Below are positions 50,598 through 59,689 of a DNA stretch of 64,000 nucleotides, in pieces. The position numbers and the translations under genes were made by a program. Source of the stretch: G965261775 sp965261775 (GTDB lineage Bacteria; Pseudomonadota; Gammaproteobacteria; Eutrophobiales; Eutrophobiaceae); contig OZ253477.1 of the NCBI GenBank assembly GCA_965261775.1, positions 682,001 to 746,000 of the forward strand. Direction: 5' to 3'. The stretch's first letter is position 1; each line of letters starts with the position of its first letter. The notes beneath the pieces are model-generated. The model searched no databases. It saw only the letters and a list, made by a program, of their open reading frames with translations, and was not told the origin of the DNA.

Positions 50598-51203
50598 TTA
50601 TGTAATTATGGGCTTGCCCCAATCACCGGAAAAAAAATGCTGATCGACCGGATCGCGGAGCCTGGCCTGATACTCCCGTTCTCGCATGTCTGCCGAAATA
50701 GCCTCCTCGGGTAATTGATAACCCACGCTGATCATTGCCATAGGCGTAAATCTCTCCGGTATATGAAAAAAATTCCGCGCCCGATCAGTGTCGAAACCGC
50801 CCATCTGATGCGCCATCAGGCCCATTGCCGTTGCCTGCAGGCATAAATTCTCGGCAGCGGCGCCACTGTCGTACTGCCCCCATCGATTTGCCTTCCCCGT
50901 TTCTGTCATAATTGAATCGGCGCAGTTCAGAAACAGAACGGGAACATTTTGCGCCCAGCCCCGATTACCCTCACTTACACAATCAAGCGCCTTGCTCCAG
51001 GCCACTTTATCATGGCTCCTGTCAAATACGATAAATCGCCATGGTTGATCGCCAAAACAGGAAGGCGCCCAACGGGCAGCCTCAATCAGACTCATAATCT
51101 GCTCCCTGCCTAATAACCTGTCAGGATCATAGGCGCGCCCACTCCAGCGCCTGGCAATGAGTTCATGGATATCCGACCCTGCATCGATCTTTTTATAAAA
51201 CAT
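50598..51203 (-). CDS. Nitroreductase family protein
   Basis: This 201-aa FMN-dependent oxidoreductase shows IARRWSGRAYDPDRLLGREQ, IEAARWAPSCFGDQPWRFIV, and near the end NFFHIPERFTPMAMISVGYQ, all typical nitroreductase elements. It likely reduces quinones or nitro compounds with NAD(P)H. Physiological substrate unknown. It stands alone between cytochrome b561 and PBP1b. Confidence 0.9.
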   Translation of the reverse strand: MFYKKIDAGSDIHELIARRWSGRAYDPDRLLGREQIMSLIEAARWAPSCFGDQPWRFIVFDRSHDKVAWSKALDCVSEGNRGWAQNVPVLFLNCADSIMTETGKANRWGQYDSGAAAENLCLQATAMGLMAHQMGGFDTDRARNFFHIPERFTPMAMISVGYQLPEEAISADMREREYQARLRDPVDQHFFSGDWGKPIIT

Positions 51204-51319
51204 CTTTTTATATTCCCCCCGACATTAACCGGCATATTTCATAATCTTTTATGTTGGCACTCAAAATAACACCTTCATCCATAGAGCCGTAAATTATAAC
51301 TGCCTTTACAAAATTCGGG

Positions 51320-53596
51320 CTAAAAACAAGCAATCGGTCCGGGCAGGTGAGAATGAATAAAAGGGTAGGCTTTCCGGTCTTTGCAAGAGCGGGGCGGATT
51401 ACTCATATCAGAGTAACTCTGCCACTCGATATTTTCAATTTCGCCTAACTTCAACGGGGACGGTTTCAATTGTTTCATGATGCTTGACCATAGTCGCATG
51501 GCACCGCCCGCGCCGCCAAGTTTTACCGACTTATTATCATTACGTCCAATCCACACCACGGCCAACATATCATCGCCAAAACCGGCAAACCAGCTATCTC
51601 TGAGACCATTTGTCGTACCGGTCTTCCCCGCTATCGGCATTAATGAGGGTAATTGCTGCGCCAACGCTTTTGCCGTCCCGCTCCGGACCGCTTCCATCAA
51701 TAAAAATTGTGTCAAAAGTGCGGTCTCCGGTTTTATCACTCGGCGCATGGGCATCTCATTGCGGGGTATGAGCCGTTGCTCACGGTCCAATACGGCACGA
51801 ATGGTCCGCAGGGGAATTTGCAACCCTCCGCTGGCGATGGATTGATATATCTGAGTAACTTCGTAGGGAGACAATTCCAATGCTCCCAGCAGAATGGCGG
51901 GCAATTCGGGTATGGCGCCACTCACACTCAGATTTTCCAATGTCTTGACAACATTATCCACCCCCAAAGTCATTCCCAAACGGACAGTAGCCAGATTGTA
52001 AGAATTTGCGAGGGAACGGATCAGGGGGACCCTTCCGTGTATTTTTTTATCATGATTTTCTGGCACCCAGCGCTCTTTGCCGTTCCGCTGCCTTAGTGCA
52101 ATACGGCTATCTTCCAATGCAGACAGCACATGGTAACGGTCAGGCCGATCAAGCGCCATCATATAAACCGCTGGTTTCACCAAAGAACCGATTGCGCGAC
52201 GGGCGTCCAAAGCACGGTTAAAGGTACTCTTTGCCTTCTCGCGACCGCCTGCCAGCGCAATTAATTCACCACTGTGCTGATCGATAATCAAAACTGCCGT
52301 TTGCAAGATGCCTGACTTGAATCCCTTTTCCCGATCGAGTTTTTGCAATTCCACGTCGATCACTTTTTCCATGACATCCTGTTTATCAATATCCAGTGTC
52401 GTCAATATGTGCAAACCCCGCTTGTGGAGATCGGCGACGTTGTAATCTCGCTTCAGATGTCGGCGCACCAGGTCAAGATAAGCCGGATATTTAGCGCTGC
52501 TCCAACCCGATTTTCGGGCAAGTTGCAGAGGTTTGGCAGACAAGCGATCAGATTCGGCAGTATCAATGAAACCCTGCCGCCGCATCAGTTTCAAAACAAG
52601 GTTTCGGCGTTGCAATGCACGTTGAGGATGTCGCCGCGGATTATAATAAGAAGCCCCTTTTACCATGCCTGTCAATAACGCGACTTGTGCCAGATTTAAC
52701 TCGCGCAAAGGTCGTGCAAAGTAAAATTCTGCGGCCGTACCAAAACCGTGCACGCTGTATTTGCCGTTCTGACCTAGATAAACATCATTGACATAAGCCT
52801 CCAATATATGTTCTTTCGAGTAGTGATATTCAAGCATTAAGGCCATCAATATCTCGTTAATTTTGCGGGAAAAGGTGCGTTCTTGGCTTAAAAACATATT
52901 TCTGACAAGCTGTTGAGTCAACGTGCTGCCACCCTGCTTCAGTCTACCGGACAACAAATTGGCATAAAATGATCTCAATATTCCCTTTGGATCAATTCCG
53001 ACATGTTCGAAGAAATCTCGATCTTCGACCGAAATCAATGCCTGGGTCAGACCGGGTGGAATTTCATCAAACTTGACCAAAATACGGTCTTCATCGTGGA
53101 AAGGATAAATTTTCCCGATTAAAGGTGGTGGTAAGTAGGCAACTTGCAGTCGTTCACCGCTGTCAAGATCGATAATGCGATCAATATGCTGTTGAGAAAT
53201 CACCACGCGAATCTTGCGGGCAGGCTCAATACGATCTCCGAAATGAAATTCTCGCATGAAAATATCAACGACCCCGGGTGGTTGCACGGCAAACTGTCCG
53301 TGACCGGAGAGTTTCCTGACGGCCTGATAACCGCTGTCGCGTAACCGGGATAATAACAGATCGATGCCATAACGCTGATTGGGATAAAACGCGAATTCCC
53401 GGGCGTAAATCCTGGCAGATGTCAACCAATATCTGCTTTCAAATTCCTTTCTGACACGGAAATCTAGAATCAAGCAATATGCGAAGAAGATACAGAGACC
53501 AATAACAGAAAACTGTATTATCCAGCGTCTAATAAATAAAGCCCGGCGCTTTTTGGGGTACTTTTTACGTGGACGCGAAGCTCGATACTTGGGCAT
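51320..53596 (-). CDS. mrcB: Penicillin-binding protein 1B (glycosyltransferase/transpeptidase)
   Basis: This bifunctional class A PBP builds peptidoglycan. I start at ATG 53596 (MPKYRASRPRKKYPKKRR), which gives the basic cytoplasmic tail and membrane anchor (IIQFSVIGLCIFFAYCLILD). A UB2H-like region follows. The GT51 domain has ALISVEDRDFFEHVGIDPKG, QGGSTLTQQLVRNMFLSQER, TFSRKINEILMALMLEYHYS. The transpeptidase has the SxxK Ser in AIGSLVKPAVYM, SYN in SLANSYNLA, and KTGTT. The end (SNPPRSCKDRKAYPFIHSHL) is short, lacking the usual long tail. Confidence 0.95.
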   Translation of the reverse strand: MPKYRASRPRKKYPKKRRALFIRRWIIQFSVIGLCIFFAYCLILDFRVRKEFESRYWLTSARIYAREFAFYPNQRYGIDLLLSRLRDSGYQAVRKLSGHGQFAVQPPGVVDIFMREFHFGDRIEPARKIRVVISQQHIDRIIDLDSGERLQVAYLPPPLIGKIYPFHDEDRILVKFDEIPPGLTQALISVEDRDFFEHVGIDPKGILRSFYANLLSGRLKQGGSTLTQQLVRNMFLSQERTFSRKINEILMALMLEYHYSKEHILEAYVNDVYLGQNGKYSVHGFGTAAEFYFARPLRELNLAQVALLTGMVKGASYYNPRRHPQRALQRRNLVLKLMRRQGFIDTAESDRLSAKPLQLARKSGWSSAKYPAYLDLVRRHLKRDYNVADLHKRGLHILTTLDIDKQDVMEKVIDVELQKLDREKGFKSGILQTAVLIIDQHSGELIALAGGREKAKSTFNRALDARRAIGSLVKPAVYMMALDRPDRYHVLSALEDSRIALRQRNGKERWVPENHDKKIHGRVPLIRSLANSYNLATVRLGMTLGVDNVVKTLENLSVSGAIPELPAILLGALELSPYEVTQIYQSIASGGLQIPLRTIRAVLDREQRLIPRNEMPMRRVIKPETALLTQFLLMEAVRSGTAKALAQQLPSLMPIAGKTGTTNGLRDSWFAGFGDDMLAVVWIGRNDNKSVKLGGAGGAMRLWSSIMKQLKPSPLKLGEIENIEWQSYSDMSNPPRSCKDRKAYPFIHSHLPGPIACF

Positions 53597-53908
53597 TAGC
53601 CTGAATAATTTATTATGTGGAATTTCGAATTCAGGTCTGTTACCCAAACCAGTTTATGCAATACCACCACCGAAAGGGGCATAGTCGTCTCCACGGACCG
53701 GGGCTTGTACACGAGATATGATGACAAACCTTTAGTGTAAGGCGAAATGGGGCAGACTGTGTATCTTGAAAGTTCGCCTGAAAGCGAACAGACTCAGATA
53801 AAGCAAAAAACCCAGTTAAAAAAAAGCTTGACTAATTTCCATATTTTAAAGACCTTGCTATTTTTGCATTATTCGTGCGGGGTAAAGATCACCGCTGTAA
53901 ATTACTTT

Positions 53909-54199
53909 CTATCTTTTCTTCTTGGTCGATTTCTTTTGGCTTTTTTTCTTTACGACCTTCTTTCCGGTCAGATTCCCGACCACCTTCTTCTTGGCCACTT
54001 TCTTCTTGGCTACTTTCTTATTGATTACTTTCTTCTTGGCTACCTTCTTTTTAGCCACCTTCTTCTTGGCTACTTTCTTATTATTGATTACTTTCTTCCT
54101 GGCTACTTTCTTATTGATTACTTTCTTCTTGGCTACTTTCTTATTGGTTACTTTCTTCCTGGCTACTTTCTTCTTTACGATTTTGCTTTTCTTCGCCAT
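53909..54199 (-). CDS. Lysine-rich histone H1-like repetitive protein
   Basis: This 96-aa protein begins MAKKSKIVKKKVARKKV and is made of repeats of the form KKVAKKK / KKVINKK. It ends KKVVKKKSQKKSTKKKR. It resembles bacterial histone H1-like DNA-binding proteins (AlgP/HctB-type C termini) with Ala replaced in places by Ile/Asn. Net charge is very high, so DNA or RNA binding is expected. The ATG at 54199 is used; five extra codons upstream are possible. The opposite strand carries a spurious hydrophobic frame. Confidence 0.8.
   Translation of the reverse strand: MAKKSKIVKKKVARKKVTNKKVAKKKVINKKVARKKVINNKKVAKKKVAKKKVAKKKVINKKVAKKKVAKKKVVGNLTGKKVVKKKSQKKSTKKKR
53970..54175. repeat. Tandem codon-level repeats within the histone-like gene
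   Basis: Units such as CTTCTTGGCTACTTTCTTATTGATTA recur with small variations on the plus strand, giving KKVAKKKV/INKK on the minus strand. Length variation by slippage is likely. Confidence 0.8.
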
Positions 54200-54348
54200 G
54201 ATCAAAACCCCCAAAGTTGAGTAGTTAGTGATTAAGTACAGATAAAGTTTTTACGTTCCATTAAAAACGTTGCCAGTAATTATAGCTCCATTTTTAATTT
54301 TTTCACATTTTTTTATTTTTCCGAAAAAATATTGCTAAAAAATAAATT

Positions 54349-54999
54349 TCAGTTCAATGCGAATATAATATCCTGTGCCACATCATTGACTTTTTGCGAA
54401 CCATCAACGCTGATATATTTTATGTCTGATCCCATCTCCCCAGCCTTTTCCATGTAATATTTTATTAACGGTGATGTCTGGGCATGATAAACATTCAAAC
54501 GGTTTCGTACGGTCTCTTCCCTATCATCTTCACGCCGAACAAGGACTTCGCCCGTCACATCATCCTTGCCCTCGACTCTGGGCGGGTTGAACTCAATATG
54601 GTAGGTTCGTCCCGATGGAAGATGGCAACGACGTCCGCTTATCCGCTTGATAATCTGCTCATCATCCACTTTAATCTCAACGACGTAGTGAATATCTATG
54701 CCCAGTGCCACCATCCCCTCCGCTTGGGCAACGGTGCGGGGGAAACCATCAAACAGATAGCCCTTTTTGCAATCGTCTTCCGCTATCCTTTCCTTAACGA
54801 GATTGAGAATTAACGTATCGGAAACCAGTTCACCCGATTCCATTACCTGTTGTATCTGCAAACCTAGTCCGGTACCTACCTTCACGGCAGTGCGTAACAT
54901 ATCACCTGTTGAGATTTGCGGTATGGCAAATTCGTCCTTGATAAAATTTGCCTGTGTCCCCTTACCCGCACCTGGTGGTCCCAGTAAAATTAATTTCAT
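54349..54999 (-). CDS. adk: Adenylate kinase
   Basis: It interconverts ATP+AMP and 2 ADP. The P-loop LLGPPGAGKGTQ, ISTGDMLR, the AMP-binding YLFDGFPRT and the lid (ISGRRCHLPSGRTYHIEFNP, then LVRREDD) are complete. ATG 54999 is chosen because a GGAGG ribosome site lies just before it and the family begins MKLILLG. Length about 216 aa is normal. Confidence 0.97.
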   Translation of the reverse strand: MKLILLGPPGAGKGTQANFIKDEFAIPQISTGDMLRTAVKVGTGLGLQIQQVMESGELVSDTLILNLVKERIAEDDCKKGYLFDGFPRTVAQAEGMVALGIDIHYVVEIKVDDEQIIKRISGRRCHLPSGRTYHIEFNPPRVEGKDDVTGEVLVRREDDREETVRNRLNVYHAQTSPLIKYYMEKAGEMGSDIKYISVDGSQKVNDVAQDIIFALN

Positions 55000-55073
55000 T
55001 TTCAATCCTCCCGTCACTAATAGCCTATGTTAATATACTCTTGTATTCAAGAGTTAAACAGCAGGGCGTTTCA

Positions 55074-55457
55074 GTGAAAATCAGGTTTAATGCCGAAAGG
55101 GAAGACACACATAAAATTACTTCCTATTCTGACAGTTCATTTTCCGTCAAAGATAGACTGATTACTTCCAACCTCCTTGTCTCAAGACAACATTTAGTTG
55201 AGAACTGGTTTGAAAACAATCATCATCAAAGTATTGCGCCCCGACATCTTGATATTGCCATTTCATGGCAACCGGAAATCATTCTGCTGGGGACGGGAAA
55301 GCAATCAGACCCCCCAAACCAGACACTGCTATCGTATGTCACCTCTAAAAATATCGGCTTTGAAACCATGGCTACCGGAGCAGCCTGCCGAAGCTATAAT
55401 ATATTAATTGATGAAGGCCGGGAGGTCGTTGCCTGCCTGATTTTACCCGGCGGCTAA
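55074..55457 (+). CDS. Mth938-like (DUF498/NDUFAF3-type) domain protein
   Basis: A GTG start gives a protein with ITSYSDSSFSVKDRLITSNL, then PEIILLGTGKQSDPPNQTLL, IGFETMATGAACRSYNILID, EGREVVACLILPGG. This is the Mth938-like fold found in many proteobacteria and in NDUFAF3. The role in bacteria is unclear. It is convergent with rpoS, whose stop overlaps by 4 bp. Confidence 0.88.
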   Translation: MKIRFNAEREDTHKITSYSDSSFSVKDRLITSNLLVSRQHLVENWFENNHHQSIAPRHLDIAISWQPEIILLGTGKQSDPPNQTLLSYVTSKNIGFETMATGAACRSYNILIDEGREVVACLILPGG

Positions 55458-56443
55458 TTTTCCACACACAGGGATTCCAGCGAAAGACCTTCGCGCCGAA
55501 CAACCCGCTGCAAGCACTTTATCGCCTCTATCTGAATTTGACGCACCCGTTCACGGGTTACCCCCAATTCATCACCAACCTCCTCCAGCGTACCCTGCTT
55601 CCGTCCATGCAGGCCAAAACGTCGTTCAACCACGGCACATTGCTTATCGTTTAGCAGACTTAACCAGATATTAATAGACTCCTGCACATCATCTTTTTGC
55701 AGTGACAGGGAGGGATCCGGGGTCCGACTATCTGGCAGCGTATCCAGCAAAGACTTTTTCGCATCCTGTAAAGCGGGCATATCCACCGACATCGCACGCT
55801 CATTCAAACCCAGCATACGTTTAACCAGTCCAATCGGTCGGTCCAGCATCTCGGCAATATCCGCCGCATCGGGTTCGCGATCAAGCGTCTGCGCCAGTCT
55901 TTGGGCGGCACGCAGATAAATATTGATCTCCTTTACCACATGAATCGGCAGGCGCACGGTACGCGTCTGGTTCATCAAGGCACATTCTATTGATTGTCTG
56001 ATCCACCAAGTGGCATAGGTAGAAAATCGAAACCCCTTTTCCGGATCAAACTTTTCCACAGCACGAATAAGACCCAGGTTTCCCTCCTCTATCAAATCCA
56101 GAAAAACCAGCCCCCGGTTTATATATCGGCGGGAAATTTTCACAACCAGACGAAGATTACTTTCAATCATGCGCTGGCGTGCGCTTTCATCTCCCTGGAT
56201 AACCTTACGCGCAAAATAGACCTCTTCTTCCGCAGTCAACAACGGGGCACGGTCAATTTTACTCAAATATAAACGCGCCGCGTCCAGGTCCGAGGAAGAA
56301 ACAGATTCCGGTGAATTTCTTTTTTTATTCGTTTTTTCGATAGACACGCTATGCTTATCATTAATATTAATATTCTTTCTGATTTTCTCACCGTCCCTAA
56401 TTTCTTGAAATACCGGCATTGATTTTTTGCCTTTGCTTTTCAT
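55454..56443 (-). CDS. rpoS: RNA polymerase sigma factor RpoS
   Basis: Stationary-phase/general stress sigma factor. Region 1.2 (DLDAARLYLSKIDRAPLLTA), region 2 (NLRLVVKISRRYINRGLVFL, EGNLGLIRAVEKFDPEKGFR, FSTYATWWIRQSIECALMNQ), region 3 and region 4 (GTLEEVGDELGVTRERVRQI) are complete. The MNQTRTVRLPIHVVKE form and the position after nlpD mark it as RpoS rather than RpoD. The N-terminal 50 residues are Lys/Asn-rich. A ribosome site (GAGGG) precedes the ATG. Confidence 0.95.
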   Translation of the reverse strand: MKSKGKKSMPVFQEIRDGEKIRKNININDKHSVSIEKTNKKRNSPESVSSSDLDAARLYLSKIDRAPLLTAEEEVYFARKVIQGDESARQRMIESNLRLVVKISRRYINRGLVFLDLIEEGNLGLIRAVEKFDPEKGFRFSTYATWWIRQSIECALMNQTRTVRLPIHVVKEINIYLRAAQRLAQTLDREPDAADIAEMLDRPIGLVKRMLGLNERAMSVDMPALQDAKKSLLDTLPDSRTPDPSLSLQKDDVQESINIWLSLLNDKQCAVVERRFGLHGRKQGTLEEVGDELGVTRERVRQIQIEAIKCLQRVVRREGLSLESLCVEN

Positions 56444-56455
56444 TAGGAATAACCC

Positions 56456-57307
56456 TCATGCACGTCTTCCGGGTAGATACCGTTTTGGATCAACAGGTTT
56501 ACCATTCCGACGAATTTCAAAATGCAGTACATGGCGTCCCTTGTGATCCCGTCCCATGATTGAAATAACCTGCCCGATATTAACCCTGTCACCTTCTTTG
56601 ACCAGAAGCTTACTATTATAAGCGTAAGCACTTAAATATTTCTCACTGTGTTTAATGATAACAAGCTTTCCGTAATTGAGAAGCCCACTACCACTATACA
56701 CAACCTGACCCGCCGCCGCCGCTTTTACCTTTTGTCCGGGCTTGCCGGATATATCAATCCCTTTTTTTGATGTCGGCGAACTTGATTTAACCAGACGACC
56801 GCTAGTCGGCCACAACCATTTAATTGCCCCGCCTTGTGCAGGTATCTCCGTCGTGGGTTTTGCGGTTACCGTCTCGGTCTTCCGAGTCGGTTTCCTTGCT
56901 GTCGATTCGGCCTTCGGCGAGGGGCTGACGGATGATCTTGCGTTTTTTGATTTGATGTTCCGGACAATTCCCCTGTCTATCGGGGGAGGGTTTAAACGAA
57001 CCAATTGCCCCGGATAAATCGTATAGGGCGCGCTGATATTATTCCAGTTTGCCACTGTCTTGTGGTCGAGATTATAACGCCAGGCAATTGCATATAATGT
57101 ATCGCCCTTGACAACCGTATACCCGTCTGCGGGGATTGTTTTTAGTGGTTTTTCAGCAGCGGACCGCATTCTCCCGCGTTGCGTCACAACCGGTTTCCCT
57201 TGTTTTACCTCATCGCGCTGGGCGACTGGTGCCAGAGCAGAATTGGCGCACGCTTCTAGCAGCAACAAAAGAAATGTACAAATAACAATGCAGGCGTACC
57301 GAGTCAT
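56456..57307 (-). CDS. nlpD: NlpD lipoprotein, activator of amidase AmiC type
   Basis: ATG 57307 gives a lipoprotein signal (VICTFLLLLLEAC). A LysM domain (YTVVKGDTLYAIAWRYNLDH) binds peptidoglycan. The LytM/M23-like domain has KGIDISGKPGQKVKAAAAGQ, KLVIIKHSEKYLSAYAYNSK and HVLHFEIRRNGKPVDPKRYL. The first zinc ligand His is missing, as in other NlpD proteins, so it should be an activator rather than a hydrolase. In other gammaproteobacteria the rpoS promoter lies inside this gene. Confidence 0.94.
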   Translation of the reverse strand: MTRYACIVICTFLLLLLEACANSALAPVAQRDEVKQGKPVVTQRGRMRSAAEKPLKTIPADGYTVVKGDTLYAIAWRYNLDHKTVANWNNISAPYTIYPGQLVRLNPPPIDRGIVRNIKSKNARSSVSPSPKAESTARKPTRKTETVTAKPTTEIPAQGGAIKWLWPTSGRLVKSSSPTSKKGIDISGKPGQKVKAAAAGQVVYSGSGLLNYGKLVIIKHSEKYLSAYAYNSKLLVKEGDRVNIGQVISIMGRDHKGRHVLHFEIRRNGKPVDPKRYLPGRRA

Positions 57308-57314
57308 CCCGTAT

Positions 57315-57980
57315 TCACGCTGTATCAATACCACTGAGCATAGGCACAAAACTGACTGAGTCAATATATTCCTCTTCGAAACCGTCCACGGTGCGCGTTA
57401 CCAACAGCAGTTTCTGCCGCCCCTGTTCACCGACAGGAATAATCAAACGACCATTCATTGACAATTGTTCAAGCAGTGCTTCCGGCACCCCCATGGGAGC
57501 GGCGGTAACAGTAATACCGTCAAACGGCGCATGTACCGGCCAGCCGCTGTTACCATCGGCATTCTTTCCAGATATATTGTAGCAGGAAAGTTTTTCAAAG
57601 CGCTGGTATGCGCCCATTAATAACCGCTTGATACGCTCAATGGTATACACATGTCTGGCAAACTGCGCCAACACCACGGTTTGATAGCCGCACCCCGTAC
57701 CGATCTCCAATACCCTGTCGAGTTCCCGACCCTGTATAAGCACTTCAACCATCTTCGCAACGATATAAGGTTGGGAAATAGTCTGACCATAACCAATCGG
57801 CAAGGCGATGTTTTCATAGGCCCGACTGGCCAGGGCTTCATCAACAAAAAGGTGGCGCGGCGTCCTGCGCATGACATCCAAAACTTTATTTGATGTAATG
57901 CCTTGCTCGGACAGTGTCCTAACCAGACGGTCGCGGGCACGTTGTGAGGTCATGCCCATACCCTGAACATCGCTTATCAT
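57315..57980 (-). CDS. pcm: Protein-L-isoaspartate O-methyltransferase
   Basis: Repairs isoaspartyl damage with SAM. It shows DVMRRTPRHLFVDEALASRA, YENIALPIGYGQTISQPYIV, VLEIGTGCGYQTVVLAQF, APFDGITVTAAPMGVPEALL and LIIPVGEQGRQKL. I choose ATG 57980, which overlaps the surE stop (ATGA) and has GGAG 8 bases upstream; ATG 58001 is less likely. Confidence 0.95.
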   Translation of the reverse strand: MISDVQGMGMTSQRARDRLVRTLSEQGITSNKVLDVMRRTPRHLFVDEALASRAYENIALPIGYGQTISQPYIVAKMVEVLIQGRELDRVLEIGTGCGYQTVVLAQFARHVYTIERIKRLLMGAYQRFEKLSCYNISGKNADGNSGWPVHAPFDGITVTAAPMGVPEALLEQLSMNGRLIIPVGEQGRQKLLLVTRTVDGFEEEYIDSVSFVPMLSGIDTA

Positions 57981-58729
57981 ATACCAATCTCCCCGACCCA
58001 TTTCGTCAAACCGGATAATGCGCCGTAATGTGTGAGGTCCATTTGCAATGGCGTAATGGATACGCTGTTATCACGAATCGCGTAAAAATCGGTTCCCTCG
58101 CCCGCATCCTGTTCGGCTCCCACCGGCCCGACCCAATAGATCTTACGACCTTTCGGATCAAACGCGCCCTGCGCCGGCCCCGATTTATGCCGATTACCCA
58201 ACCGTGTCACCTGATACGCTTTTATCGCATCATGTTTCAGGTAAGGGATATTAATATTCAACAGCACGTTTTCTTCCAGTGAAACATCAATAACCATCCT
58301 GACAACATCCATAGCCGCCTTGACCGCTTCCTCATAATTATCAGGATGATCCGCTGCCAGAGAAAAGGCCAGCGACGTTACACCGAGGAAATAACCTTCC
58401 ATTGCCGCCGCCACGGTACCAGAATACAACACATCACTACCCAGATTGGGGCCGGAGTTGATGCCGCTGATCACCATATCCGGCGTTTCCAGGAACAAAC
58501 CGGTAAGAGCAAGGTGCACGCAATCGGCCGGCGTGCCATTAACGTAATTAAATCCGCGGTTGTCCTGCTTCACATACAAGGGCGCATCAAGAGTCAAGGA
58601 ATTGCTGGCGCCGCTTCGGTCCCTGTCCGGTGCCACGACACTGACCCGCCCCAGTTCATTCAAGGCCGCCGCCAGAGCGGCGATCCCTTGTGCCTGATAG
58701 CCATCATCATTACTGAGCAGAAAATGCAT
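57977..58729 (-). CDS. surE: 5'/3'-nucleotidase SurE
   Basis: Stress-related nucleotidase. It has the metal site FLLSNDDGYQAQGIAALAAA, VVAPDRDRSGASNSLTLDAP, YVNGTPADCVHLALTG, MVISGINSGPNLGSDVLYSG, and YFLGVTSLAFSL. Length 250 aa is normal. It begins the conserved surE-pcm-nlpD-rpoS order. Confidence 0.96.
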   Translation of the reverse strand: MHFLLSNDDGYQAQGIAALAAALNELGRVSVVAPDRDRSGASNSLTLDAPLYVKQDNRGFNYVNGTPADCVHLALTGLFLETPDMVISGINSGPNLGSDVLYSGTVAAAMEGYFLGVTSLAFSLAADHPDNYEEAVKAAMDVVRMVIDVSLEENVLLNINIPYLKHDAIKAYQVTRLGNRHKSGPAQGAFDPKGRKIYWVGPVGAEQDAGEGTDFYAIRDNSVSITPLQMDLTHYGALSGLTKWVGEIGI

Positions 58730-58786
58730 GAATTAACAAAACGTAACAAATCAACGCAACAAAAAGAACAGTCATTATAATGCCTG

Positions 58787-59689
58787 TCAGGATATAAGAA
58801 ATTCAAGCAGGGCCTTTTGTGAATGCAAACGATTACTGGCCTCTTCCCAAACCAGGCTTTGTTTGCCTTCCAATACTTCCGCACTGACTTCTTCGTTCCG
58901 ATGAACAGGCATACAATGCATGAACAGGGCGTCAATTTTTGCATAAGACATCAATTCGGCGTTCACCTGATAGCGCGCAAATTTCTCCATGCGCTGATCA
59001 TTCTCCTGCTCCTGTCCCATGCTGGCCCAAACATCTGTCACTACCAGGTCGGCATCCGTCGCCGCCGCCACTGGCGAACGTTCAAGCGTGACATTCCCCT
59101 TGTTCGATTCCATCAGTACGCCGTCCGGTTCAAAACCTTCCGGACAGGCAACGACAAGATTAAAATCAAACAATCCAGCCGCGTTCATATAGGAATGACA
59201 CATATTATTCCCGTCTCCGAACCAGACCACTTTCTTTCCCTGTATAGACCCGCGCGCCTCGGTATAGGTCAATAAATCCGCCAGTAACTGACAAGGATGG
59301 AAACTATCTGACAAGCCATTGATAACCGGTACATCAGAATATTCGGCAAAACGTTTCACACATTCATGCTCAAAGGTTCTTATCATCAGGCAATCCACCA
59401 TACGCGATAGTACCCGCGCCGTATCTTCCACAGGTTCGCCGCGACCAATCTGACTGCCATCCCGCGCCAGATAAACCGCATGCCCGCCTAGTTGCGCCAT
59501 ACCAACCTCAAACGAGACGCGGGTCCTGGTAGAGGGTTTCTCAAAGATCATGCCCAGCACACGATGTCTCAGGGTCATTGGATATTCTTTCCGCCTGAAT
59601 TTCCTCTTGAGTTCAGCGGCGCGATCAAGAATGGATTCCAGCTCACTGCGGCTCAAACTGTTTAATGTCAGAAAATGCCTCGGTTTCAT
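58787..59689 (-). CDS. argF: Ornithine carbamoyltransferase
   Basis: Makes citrulline from ornithine and carbamoyl phosphate. It has the phosphate-binding FEKPSTRTRVSFEVGMAQLG, HPCQLLADLLTYTE, WFGDGNNMCHSYMNAAGLF and the HCMP-type motif MHCMPVHRNEE. Length 300 aa is normal. It overlaps argD by 4 bp, giving an arginine biosynthesis pair. Confidence 0.96.
   Translation of the reverse strand: MKPRHFLTLNSLSRSELESILDRAAELKRKFRRKEYPMTLRHRVLGMIFEKPSTRTRVSFEVGMAQLGGHAVYLARDGSQIGRGEPVEDTARVLSRMVDCLMIRTFEHECVKRFAEYSDVPVINGLSDSFHPCQLLADLLTYTEARGSIQGKKVVWFGDGNNMCHSYMNAAGLFDFNLVVACPEGFEPDGVLMESNKGNVTLERSPVAAATDADLVVTDVWASMGQEQENDQRMEKFARYQVNAELMSYAKIDALFMHCMPVHRNEEVSAEVLEGKQSLVWEEASNRLHSQKALLEFLIS

Noticed and set aside
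53747..54220. Hydrophobic plus-strand frame rich in Phe/Leu
   Set aside because: It is the complement of the lysine-repeat gene; the pattern follows from AAG/AAA codons on the minus strand.
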